Source: Microlunatus lacustris (GTDB lineage: Bacteria; Actinomycetota; Actinomycetes; Propionibacteriales; Propionibacteriaceae). From it: 64,000 bases of DNA. The stretch spans positions 1 through 64,000 of the forward strand of contig BAAAJN010000016.1 of NCBI GenBank assembly GCA_039527025.1. The letters are read 5' to 3'. Below the pieces are notes generated by a model. It was given only the letters and a program-made list of their open reading frames with translations, was not told where the DNA came from and did not search any database. A program made the position numbers and the translations under genes. This document shows positions 53,934 through 60,652 of this stretch, in pieces (the stretch's first letter is position 1; the number at the start of each line of letters is the position of its first letter).

Positions 53934-55494
53934 CCCGCCCGGCCCTCGCGTCCCCGTCGTCCTGCCGGGTCCGCAGGCCCCAGCGGTCCAGGTGGGCCAG
54001 CACCCGGCCCGGGTCCTGACCGGCGTCGGCCAGCGCCACGTAGCCGTCGGGACGCACCAGGTAGGCGGCGTCGCGGCGGAGCCCGACGGCCCGGGCGGCC
54101 CGCGACCACGGCCACCGGTGCAGGGCCAGCCCGCGGTCCTGGGCCGCGGCGGTGAGCGCGGGGCGGGCGGTGCCGTGCACGTGCAGCTGCCAGTCCAGCG
54201 CCGCCAGCGGGGCGTGGGTGTCCGGTCCGTCCCCGGGGTCCAGCCAGGGCAGCCGGTCGCCGCCACGGACCCGCCCCGCGCGGCCGGCGCTGAGCGGTCC
54301 GGACCGGTAGTGCAGCCCGATCTGGCCGATCCCCGTCCCCACGGCCCGGCGACCAGCCCGGGTGCTGAGCACGGCCGGCAGCAACCGGGCGAACAGCAGG
54401 TGCCGGGCTGCCCGGGCCCGGGCACCGGAGCCGGTGACCAGGTCGAAGACCCGGTCGGTGGTCGACACCAGGCGACGGGCGAAGGGCAACCGCTCGGACT
54501 CGAAGCTGTCCAGCAGGGCTGGCGCCGCCCGGTCCTGCAGCACGGCCGCCAGCTTCCAGCCCAGGTTCACCGCGTCACCCACGCCGGTGTTCATCCCCTG
54601 GCCGCCGAGCGGGCTGTGCACGTGGCCGGCGTCGCCCAGCAGGAAGACCCGTCCGGTCCGCAGGTGGTCGGCCACCCGGTGGGTGACGCCGTAGGTGGAG
54701 AACCAGTGCACCGCCGTCACCTGGGTGCCGGTGGTCCGCTCGGCGAAGTCGCGGACGTCCTCGAACCCGACCTCGGCCGCGTCCCCCAGCCCGGGGGGCA
54801 GCAGGCCCACGAACCGGGAGGTGCCGTCGGGGCGGGCCGGGACCACGAGCAGGAAGTCGTCCCGGCTCAGGCAGAAGCTGAACGCACCCTGCTCGGGCGG
54901 TGCCGCCGCGGGACCGGTGGCCGTCACATCGGCGACGACGTAGCGCCGGTCGGAGCTGGTACCGCGGTAGGGGGTGCCGAGCTGCTCGCGCACGGTGCTG
55001 TGCGCGCCGTCGCAGCCGGCCAGGTAGTCGACCTGCAGCTGCTCCAGCGTGCCGTCGGTGCTCCGCAGCTCGGCGCTCACCCCGGCCCCGGTGGCCCGGA
55101 GCCCCTCGCAGGTGGTGCCGAACTCGACCGCCAGCCCGTGCGTCCGGAGCTCGTCGACCAGCAGCTCCTCGTGGGTGTCCTGCGGGCAGCACAAGATGTA
55201 GGGGTAGCGGCTCAGGCCGGATCCGGCGTCGCTCACGTCCCGGACCGCCAGCGTCCGGGCCCCGTCCTGCACCCGCACCTGGCGGACCCGGACCCCGGCG
55301 GCGACGAGTCGGTCGGCCACCCCCAGCGACCGGTACAGCTCCAGCGTGCGGGCCTGCACGTCGAGGGCCCGCGACTCCCCGGCCGGTCCGGGGCGGGTGT
55401 CGACCACCCGGACGCCGACGCCCGCCCGGACCAGCGACAGCGCGAGGGCGAGCCCCGTCGGACCGGCCCCGACGACCAGCACCTGCGTGCTCAC
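53923..55494 (-). CDS. FAD-dependent aromatic-hydroxylase-like monooxygenase
   Basis: A 523-residue group A flavoprotein hydroxylase (PHBH/RdmE-like). FAD motifs are VLVVGAGPTGLALALSL (GxGxxG), LAGCDGAHSTVREQLG (DG motif) and RVFLLGDAGHVHSPLGGQGMNTG (GD motif). The C-terminal thioredoxin-like domain ends in LDRWGLRTRQDD. This architecture is common in polyketide and phenol hydroxylases. The GTG at 55494 gives the usual short N terminus ahead of the FAD loop; in-frame sequence up to 55569 lacks similarity. It is cotranscribed with the second phosphotransferase. Substrate is not inferable. Confidence 0.9.
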   Translation of the reverse strand: MSTQVLVVGAGPTGLALALSLVRAGVGVRVVDTRPGPAGESRALDVQARTLELYRSLGVADRLVAAGVRVRQVRVQDGARTLAVRDVSDAGSGLSRYPYILCCPQDTHEELLVDELRTHGLAVEFGTTCEGLRATGAGVSAELRSTDGTLEQLQVDYLAGCDGAHSTVREQLGTPYRGTSSDRRYVVADVTATGPAAAPPEQGAFSFCLSRDDFLLVVPARPDGTSRFVGLLPPGLGDAAEVGFEDVRDFAERTTGTQVTAVHWFSTYGVTHRVADHLRTGRVFLLGDAGHVHSPLGGQGMNTGVGDAVNLGWKLAAVLQDRAAPALLDSFESERLPFARRLVSTTDRVFDLVTGSGARARAARHLLFARLLPAVLSTRAGRRAVGTGIGQIGLHYRSGPLSAGRAGRVRGGDRLPWLDPGDGPDTHAPLAALDWQLHVHGTARPALTAAAQDRGLALHRWPWSRAARAVGLRRDAAYLVRPDGYVALADAGQDPGRVLAHLDRWGLRTRQDDGDARAGRDER

Positions 55495-55562
55495 CACCGC
55501 ACCGCGGATGCCGGCCGCCCAGCCCTTGTGCCGACCCGCAGGACGTGCGTACCGTCGAGGAC

Positions 55563-55838
55563 GTGGCACCCCGGGCCTGGCTGGTCGCGTCGCTGGTGAC
55601 GCTCGCCGCGATCCTCCTGCCCGTGGTCACCGACCCCTCGACGGCTCTGCTGCTCAGCACCGCTGCGGCGCTGCTCGGCGGGCTCGCTGCTCTCGTGCCG
55701 GCCCTGCCGCAGCCGGCGCTGGGGGTCGTCCGGGCGGCCACGCCCGGGGTGCGGGCCCGACGCGGACGCTTCCTCCAGCAGACCCGGCCGGGCGTGCCCG
55801 GCCGCACCCGCTCCCGGGCACCGGGCTGCGGACGCTGA
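55563..55838 (+). CDS. small membrane protein (DUF6412-like)
   Basis: A 91-residue protein with two hydrophobic segments (about 5-22, AWLVASLVTLAAILLPVV, and 26-47, TALLLSTAAALLGGLAALVP) and a basic, Arg/Pro-rich C-terminal tail. It resembles the DUF6412 family, which in actinobacteria is encoded just before a YidC/Oxa1 paralogue, as here (43 bases). It starts at GTG 55563, 68 bases from the divergent monooxygenase gene. A partner role in membrane insertion is inferred from this pairing only. Confidence 0.75.
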   Translation: MAPRAWLVASLVTLAAILLPVVTDPSTALLLSTAAALLGGLAALVPALPQPALGVVRAATPGVRARRGRFLQQTRPGVPGRTRSRAPGCGR

Positions 55839-55881
55839 ACCTCCGTTCACCGTCCGCTCCGTCCGAAGAGGTCTCCCACCC

Positions 55882-56703
55882 ATGCTCGACGCCTTCTCCT
55901 ATCCCGTCTCTGCCCTGATGAAGATCCTGCACGACCTGCTCGGCCACGTCGTCGACCCCGGCTCCGGTGCCGCCTGGGCTGGCGCCGTCGTGCTCTTGGT
56001 CGTCTGCGTCCGTCTGCTGCTGCTCCGGCCAGCCTGGCAGCAGCTGACAACCGGTCGCCGCGCTGCGGCCCTGCGCCCCCGACTGGCAGCCCTGCGCGAG
56101 CAGCACGCCGACGACCCGGCCGCCCACCGGGAGGCGGTCCGCCAGCTGCAGGCCGCCGAGGGTCCGGGGCTCGCCGGCTGCCTGCCGCTGCTGCTCCAGC
56201 TGCCCGTGTTCGTCGGTCTGTACCACCTGCTCGCCGGCTTCACCCTGGCCGGTGCCGCAGGCGGCAACGGCGTCTTCGGCCCCGACGAGGTGCGTGCGTT
56301 CGCCAGCGCGACGCTGGCCGGGGTCCCGCTCTCCGCCGCCGTCCGGACGCCCGCGGCGACGCTGGCCCAGGTCGCCCCCGGGCTGAGCCCGGGCGCCGTG
56401 CTGGCCGTCGTCGGTCCGCTGCTCCTGGTCGCGGCGGCCGCTGCCCTGGTCGGTGCCCGGCACGCCCACCGTCAGCAGGCGGCCCAGGCGAGGCCGGACG
56501 ACGACCCGGTGACGGTGGCGGTGCGCTCGACCGGAGGCGCGATGGTGTGGTTCGCGCCGCTCTCGGTGCTCGCCGGCGGCCTGCTGCTCCCCGTCCCGCT
56601 GGCCCTGGTCCTCTACTGGGCCGTCAACGGGACCTGGAGCACGGCCCAGACCTGGGTGCTCACCCGTCGGCTCGACCGGCACACCCCGCCGGCGGCCGCG
56701 TGA
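55882..56703 (+). CDS. YidC/Oxa1-family membrane protein insertase (paralogue)
   Basis: A 273-residue Oxa1-superfamily protein with five predicted transmembrane helices. Features are an amphipathic N-terminal region (SYPVSALMKILHDLL), the cytoplasmic coiled region (QQLTTGRRAAALRPRLAALREQH) and a conserved block GCLPLLLQLPVFVGLYHLL. The hydrophilic groove arginine of YidC corresponds to VRLLLLRPAW. It is distant from the rpmH-rnpA-yidC locus, so it is a second, specialised copy. Lack of a long C-terminal basic tail suggests weaker ribosome docking. GTG/ATG alternatives do not compete with ATG 55882. Confidence 0.88.
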   Translation: MLDAFSYPVSALMKILHDLLGHVVDPGSGAAWAGAVVLLVVCVRLLLLRPAWQQLTTGRRAAALRPRLAALREQHADDPAAHREAVRQLQAAEGPGLAGCLPLLLQLPVFVGLYHLLAGFTLAGAAGGNGVFGPDEVRAFASATLAGVPLSAAVRTPAATLAQVAPGLSPGAVLAVVGPLLLVAAAAALVGARHAHRQQAAQARPDDDPVTVAVRSTGGAMVWFAPLSVLAGGLLLPVPLALVLYWAVNGTWSTAQTWVLTRRLDRHTPPAAA

Positions 56704-56776
56704 GGAACGCCGGCGCGTGGGTACCGGAAGGAGTGACCTGGGTCACCCGGACCCGGACCAGACGGAGGGAGTCGAG

Positions 56777-57022
56777 ATGGCCACCGGCGAGACGGGGTTC
56801 GACGACGTGACGTTCGACCTGATCTCCCTGCAGTACCACGCGCTCAAGGCGGGTCACGACTACGGCCAGTACGTCCGTGACGCGCAGAACGCCGGGCAGG
56901 ACGAGATCGCGTCGTTCTTCGAGCAGGTGATGGCCGAGGACTCGGCCCGCGCGCAGAAGTGCCACGACTTCCTGCGGCGGCTGGGCGGCACGGACAACAC
57001 CAGCCCCCAGGACGGCAGCTGA
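56777..57022 (+). CDS. small helical protein, possibly ferritin-like, unknown function
   Basis: An 81-residue soluble protein, mostly alpha-helical, with DVTFDLISLQYHALKAGHDY and QDEIASFFEQVMAEDSARAQ. The ordered His, Asp and Glu residues in two helices recall ferritin-like or hemerythrin-like bundles, but no complete metal site is evident. GGAGGG precedes ATG 56777. It is convergent with the DUF5872-like gene, sharing a terminator hairpin. Function unknown. Confidence 0.75.
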   Translation: MATGETGFDDVTFDLISLQYHALKAGHDYGQYVRDAQNAGQDEIASFFEQVMAEDSARAQKCHDFLRRLGGTDNTSPQDGS

Positions 57023-57028
57023 CCTGAC

Positions 57029-57067
57029 GGCCGGTGCCGCTCGCCCCTCCGGCCGGCGGCACCGGCC
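57029..57067. terminator. bidirectional hairpin terminator
   Basis: GGCCGGTGCCGC (57029-57040) pairs exactly with 57056-57067 around a 15-base loop, with additional outer CTGACGG/CCGTCAG pairing. It separates two convergent genes. Confidence 0.8.
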
Positions 57068-57081
57068 GGACGGTCCCGCCG

Positions 57082-57711
57082 TCAGGACAGCTTGCGGTCG
57101 ACGCGGTCCTGGACGGTCTTGCGGTCCTGGTGGTCGCGCTCGTAGGCCTGGACCGCGCGGACGTCGTCGTCGTCCTCCAGCCCGGCGACGATGAGGGCCG
57201 CCTCCCGGGCAGTCAGGTCGTCGTAGCCCTCGACGGGCGGGTCGTCCCCCTGCTGCTCGTCCCCGTGCTGGCGAGCCTCCCGGCCGGCCTCGGCGGCCGC
57301 CTCGGGATTGGCCACGAACTGCTCCCCCCGGGCGCTGCCCTCGGCCTTGCTGGCGTCGGCGGCCCGCTTCTCCTCCTCCGACAGCTGCTCCCAGGCCTTC
57401 TCGGGCAGGTAGCGCCGGGAGGCTCCGCCCTTCTCCTGCGGACCGCCGGTGCGGGCGTCCGCGGAGCCGTCGGAGGTCTGCCACTGCTCGTCGGTCCACT
57501 GCGACAGGTGCTGCTGGGTCGCGTCCTTCTCGCCCCGGTAGCCGCCGCCCGCCTTCTCGTACTCGGCGGCGAGCAGCTGCGCCTTCCGCGCGCTCCACTG
57601 GCCGGGCTTGCCGCCCTTGTCCCCGGCCACCACCTCGTCCTTGAGCCGGGCACGCAGCCCGGGGTCGGTGTACTTGTCGTCCCAGTCCGCCGGGTACTCG
57701 GGTGCCGTCAT
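57082..57711 (-). CDS. DUF5872-like basic/acidic protein, unknown function
   Basis: A 209-residue hydrophilic protein. The N-terminal block KYTDPGLRARLKDEVVAGDK followed by GGKPGQWSARKAQLLAAEYEKAGGGY matches the DUF5872 pattern (GGxPGQWSARKAQLL). The central part is charged and likely disordered. The C-terminal segment DDLTAREAALIVAGLEDDDD and AVQAYERDHQDRKTVQDRV resembles a short helical-hairpin domain found at the end of many actinobacterial proteins of unknown function. ATG 57711 is used; upstream reading in the same frame belongs to the decayed SnoaL-like gene. Similar DUF5872 proteins occur in bacteria and large DNA viruses, but no function is known. Confidence 0.78.
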   Translation of the reverse strand: MTAPEYPADWDDKYTDPGLRARLKDEVVAGDKGGKPGQWSARKAQLLAAEYEKAGGGYRGEKDATQQHLSQWTDEQWQTSDGSADARTGGPQEKGGASRRYLPEKAWEQLSEEEKRAADASKAEGSARGEQFVANPEAAAEAGREARQHGDEQQGDDPPVEGYDDLTAREAALIVAGLEDDDDVRAVQAYERDHQDRKTVQDRVDRKLS

Positions 57712-57790
57712 GGGTCCCTGTCTACCCGAGGAGCCGGGGCGGGAACCGTCGACGTGTCGTCGGCGACGAGCGGTGGCCGTCGCCCTCAGC

Positions 57791-58060
57791 TCAGCCGTCC
57801 GTCCCCGGCAGCGCGGCGACGACCAGAGCGGTGTCGCAGAGCTGCTCGACGACGGTGACCCTGCCGTCGCGGACCGTCCACCAGTGCACGAAGCGGGCGC
57901 GGAAGGAGCGTCCGCTCTCCCGGTGGTGCCGTCGTACCACCCGCGCACGACGACGTCGTCACCTTCGGCCAGGGTCGTCGCCCGGACCTCGAACACCTCG
58001 GTCACGGCGTCCTGTCCAGGGTCGCGGCCACCTCCGCTGCAGTCACCGGCCCGTCCGGTC
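57791..58060 (-). pseudogene. decayed SnoaL/NTF2-like gene (two frameshifts, N terminus missing)
   Basis: Read from the GTG at 58005 the strand gives VTEVFEVRATTLAEGDDVVV and RGWYDGTT. A single-base shift near 57917-57925 is needed to continue ESGRSFRARFVHWWTVRDGR and VTVVEQLCDTALVV to TGA at 57791-57793. Upstream, another frame change restores AAEVAATLDR just before VTEVF. The pieces match the C-terminal half of SnoaL-like/nuclear-transport-factor-2 domains. The expected N-terminal 50 or more residues are absent, so this is a relic and not an active gene. Confidence 0.7.
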
Positions 58061-58071
58061 CGGCCCAGGGT

Positions 58072-59226
58072 TCAGCTGTGCAGGCGCGCGGCGTTCAGCC
58101 GGTATCCGCGCCGGACGACGGTGCTGATCAGGCCGGGTACGTCCAGGCTCCGGCGGAGCCGGCTGATCGCCACCTCGAGCGCGTGGTCGTCGAGCACGTC
58201 GGGCAGCGCGTCGATCAGCTCGGCCCGGGAGACGACGGTGTCCGAGCGCGCCAGCGTCTTGAACAGGGTGAGGGCGTGGGGGCCCAGGGCCACCGCCCGG
58301 TCGTCGACGCTGACCTGGCGCCCGCGCACCTCCACGCAGACGTCACCGCTGCGGTACCGCTCGACCCGGTGCTCGGCGAGCTGCTGGCAGACGAGCCGGA
58401 TCAGCGCGCCCAACCGGTGCCGCTCGGGGACCACCGGCTCGACGCCGGCGGCCCGCAGGGGCGCGGCCGTCACGGGTCCGACGGCGGCGGCCAGCACGTC
58501 GCCGGACAGGGCGCGCACCAGGTCGGGCCGCAAGGCCAGGGACTCGGCGGTCTCCAGGGTGGCGACCGCTCCGGGGGCGCTGGTGAAGACGACGGCGTCC
58601 AGCTGGCCGCGGGCCGCGGCCTCGATCAGCCGGGGGAGCCGATCGGTGACCGGCGGCGGCACCCAGCGGTAGGGGGTGACCGTCAGCACCTCGGCGCTGA
58701 GGGCCTGCAGCCGGGCCAGCTGGACCTCGTCGGTGTAGCCGTGCAGCTGGATGGCCACCCGTCGCCCGGTCAGCTGCCGGTCGGCCACCACGTCGACCAG
58801 CGAGGCCGTGGTGTCCAGGTCGGTCGGCTGGGCGTCCTCGAGGCCGGCCGCGCGGACCGCGCCCACCGCCTTGGGTCCGCGGGCGAAGATCTGCGCCTGC
58901 TCCAGCACGGCGGTCAGCTCTGCGCCCAGGCCGGCGGTGTCGGCGACCTCCAGCCACCGGCGCATCCCGTAGCCGGTGGTGACCAGCACCACCTCGGGGC
59001 GGCGCCGGATCAGGTCGCGGGTCTCGGTCAGCAGGGTGGCGTCCTGGTCGTTGGGCGCGATCTTGAGCGCTGGCGCGTGCAGCACCTGCGCGCCCCGCCG
59101 CTCGAGGGCGGCGATCAGGTCCTCCGAGCGCCGGTCGGAGGTGACGCCGACCCGGAATCCGGCCAGCTGCTCGACGCGCACCGGGGACGCGAGCCCGGCA
59201 GCGGCCGTCCCGGCGGTGCTGCTCAC
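58072..59226 (-). CDS. uroporphyrinogen-III synthase-like regulator with OmpR-type winged helix (NnaR-like)
   Basis: A 384-residue fusion of a HemD domain (about 20-265; FRVGVTSDRRSEDLIAALERRG, VLVTTGYGMRRWLEVAD, TLxPYRWVPP region, DAVVFTSAPGAVATL) and a C-terminal winged-helix domain (about 285-380; DRAVALGPHALTLFKTLARS, then ALEVAISRLRRSLDVPG, ISTVVRRGYRLNAARL). Such fusions are the NnaR/Rv0260c type regulators that coactivate nitrate/nitrite assimilation with GlnR in streptomycetes and mycobacteria. It overlaps the upstream cobA gene by 4 bases and sits divergent from nasA-nirB, which supports this role. Whether the HemD part retains catalysis is unclear. Confidence 0.88.
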   Translation of the reverse strand: MSSTAGTAAAGLASPVRVEQLAGFRVGVTSDRRSEDLIAALERRGAQVLHAPALKIAPNDQDATLLTETRDLIRRRPEVVLVTTGYGMRRWLEVADTAGLGAELTAVLEQAQIFARGPKAVGAVRAAGLEDAQPTDLDTTASLVDVVADRQLTGRRVAIQLHGYTDEVQLARLQALSAEVLTVTPYRWVPPPVTDRLPRLIEAAARGQLDAVVFTSAPGAVATLETAESLALRPDLVRALSGDVLAAAVGPVTAAPLRAAGVEPVVPERHRLGALIRLVCQQLAEHRVERYRSGDVCVEVRGRQVSVDDRAVALGPHALTLFKTLARSDTVVSRAELIDALPDVLDDHALEVAISRLRRSLDVPGLISTVVRRGYRLNAARLHS

Positions 59227-60329
59227 GGTCGACGGACCCCGGCCGGCGCGACGCCGTCGAGGGCCGCGGCCAGCTCCCCGGCCCGGCCCGCCGCCGGCGC
59301 GACCCCGACCACCGTGCCCATCACCACCACCGCGGGCGAGCCCAGGTCCAGCCGCCGCACCTCGGCGGGCAGCCGACCGACGGTGGTGAACGTGCTGCGC
59401 TGGGAGGGGGAGAAGCCGCGCTCGACGACGGCGGCCGGCACCGCCGGATCCAGGCCGGCGGCGCAGAGGCCGGTCACGATCTGCTCCAGGTTGGCGATGC
59501 CCATCAGCAGCACCACGGTTCCGCCGAGCCGGACCAGGGCCGCGAGCTCCTCGGCCGGCGGCGGCACGTGACCGGAGATGACGGTGAACGCGTGGCTGAG
59601 TCCGCGGTGGGTGACCGGGATGCCGCTGGCCGCGGGGACGGCCAGGGCGCTCGAGACACCCGGCACCACGCGGACGGGCACCCCGGCCTGCACGCAGGCC
59701 AGCATCTCCTCCCCGCCGCGGCCGAAGACGAACGGGTCGCCGCCCTTCAGCCGCACGACGGACTGGCCGGCCCGGGCGCGCGCCACCAGCTGCTGCTCGA
59801 TCGCGTGCTGCGGGACGGGGTGGTGGTAAGGGCGCTTGCCCACGTCCACGAGCTCCGCGCCGGGGGCCAGGTCCGCCAGGTCCTCGACCGCGGCCAACCG
59901 GTCGTAGAAGACGACGTCGGCCTCGCGCAGCGCGCGCACCGCCTCCAGCGTCAGCAGGCCGGTGCAGCCAGGGCCGCCCCCGACCAGCACCACGTGCCCG
60001 CCCCGCTCCGCCGGCTCCTCGTGCTGGAGGAGGACCCGGAGCCGGTCAGCCAGCGCCGTGACCGGGGCGACCAGCTCCGCCGGGGCGTCGACCAGGACCA
60101 GCAACCAGGCCGGACCCACCAGGCCCAGCAGGGTGGAGGCGTCAGCGGCGTCGGGCTGGGCGACCACCCGCACTCCGTCGGTGGTGGGGACCCCGGGCGC
60201 GGCGGGGTCGGGCACGGCGACGGTGACCCGGGCTCCCGCCCGGGCGTAGCGCCGGACCACCGAACGGGTTCCGGCGAGGGTCCCGAGGACCACGACCCTG
60301 CGCCCGCTCACGTCGACGTCGATCTGCAT
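59223..60329 (-). CDS. cobA: uroporphyrinogen-III C-methyltransferase (SUMT, CobA/CysG-type)
   Basis: A 368-residue enzyme that methylates uroporphyrinogen III at C2 and C7 to precorrin-2, the first step toward siroheme. The C-terminal SUMT domain (from about 110) has HVVLVGGGPGCTGLLTLEAV, DVVFYDRL, VVRLKGGDPFVFGRGGEE and GVSSALAVPAASGIPVTHRG. The N-terminal region (1-105) resembles the Rossmann domain of siroheme synthase CysG but is shortened, so dehydrogenase or chelatase activity is doubtful. Siroheme is the cofactor of NirB, encoded divergently. A GlnR-type box sits 23 bases upstream of ATG 60329. Confidence 0.94.
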   Translation of the reverse strand: MQIDVDVSGRRVVVLGTLAGTRSVVRRYARAGARVTVAVPDPAAPGVPTTDGVRVVAQPDAADASTLLGLVGPAWLLVLVDAPAELVAPVTALADRLRVLLQHEEPAERGGHVVLVGGGPGCTGLLTLEAVRALREADVVFYDRLAAVEDLADLAPGAELVDVGKRPYHHPVPQHAIEQQLVARARAGQSVVRLKGGDPFVFGRGGEEMLACVQAGVPVRVVPGVSSALAVPAASGIPVTHRGLSHAFTVISGHVPPPAEELAALVRLGGTVVLLMGIANLEQIVTGLCAAGLDPAVPAAVVERGFSPSQRSTFTTVGRLPAEVRRLDLGSPAVVVMGTVVGVAPAAGRAGELAAALDGVAPAGVRRP

Positions 60330-60351
60330 GTCCGGACCCTAGGCAGCGCCG

Positions 60352-60378
60352 GTTACCCCGGCGTTTCTCCCTCGTTAC
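60352..60378. promoter_or_regulatory. GlnR-type box between cobA and nasA
   Basis: The plus strand reads GTTAC-N6-GTTTC-N6-GTTAC. On the complementary strand this is GTAAC-N6-GAAAC-N6-GTAAC, which fits the actinobacterial GlnR consensus gTnAc-N6-GaAAc-N6-gTnAc exactly over three half-sites. The fourth half-site is not conserved. The box lies 23 bases from the cobA start and about 275 from nasA, so it may control either or both arms; the short distance to cobA means the cobA start or promoter needs care. Confidence 0.75.
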
Positions 60379-60594
60379 GGTGCTCTCCGTCCTCGCTCCG
60401 CTCGGACGCGCTCTGCGCTCGGGTCCGCCGGTGTCGTCGTCCCAGGCCGACGGAAGAGCGTGTCGGCCTGCTCCTCCTCCATCCGGCGGCGCGCAGAGCG
60501 GCGGTGGTCTGGGTTGCCGGGGGTCGCGATCGCCCCCGCCGCGTGCCGCTCGCACGTCACCTCACCGGCGGTTCCGGTCCGTGTGAGTGGACGG

Positions 60595-60630
60595 GAAAGT
60601 GCCCGTAACGTCGCGGTCCACGCCCGTAAC
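60595..60630 (+). promoter_or_regulatory. direct repeats upstream of nasA (possible NnaR/GlnR site)
   Basis: GCCCGTAAC occurs at 60601-60609 and 60622-60630, 21 bases apart (two helical turns), with GAAAG at 60595-60599. The spacing differs by one base from the GlnR box, so it may be a degenerate GlnR site or the binding site of the NnaR-like regulator. If nasA starts upstream at 60587 or 60599, this would be coding and the site spurious. Confidence 0.4.
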
Positions 60631-60652
60631 AGCGGTCTCCGACGATGAGGAC

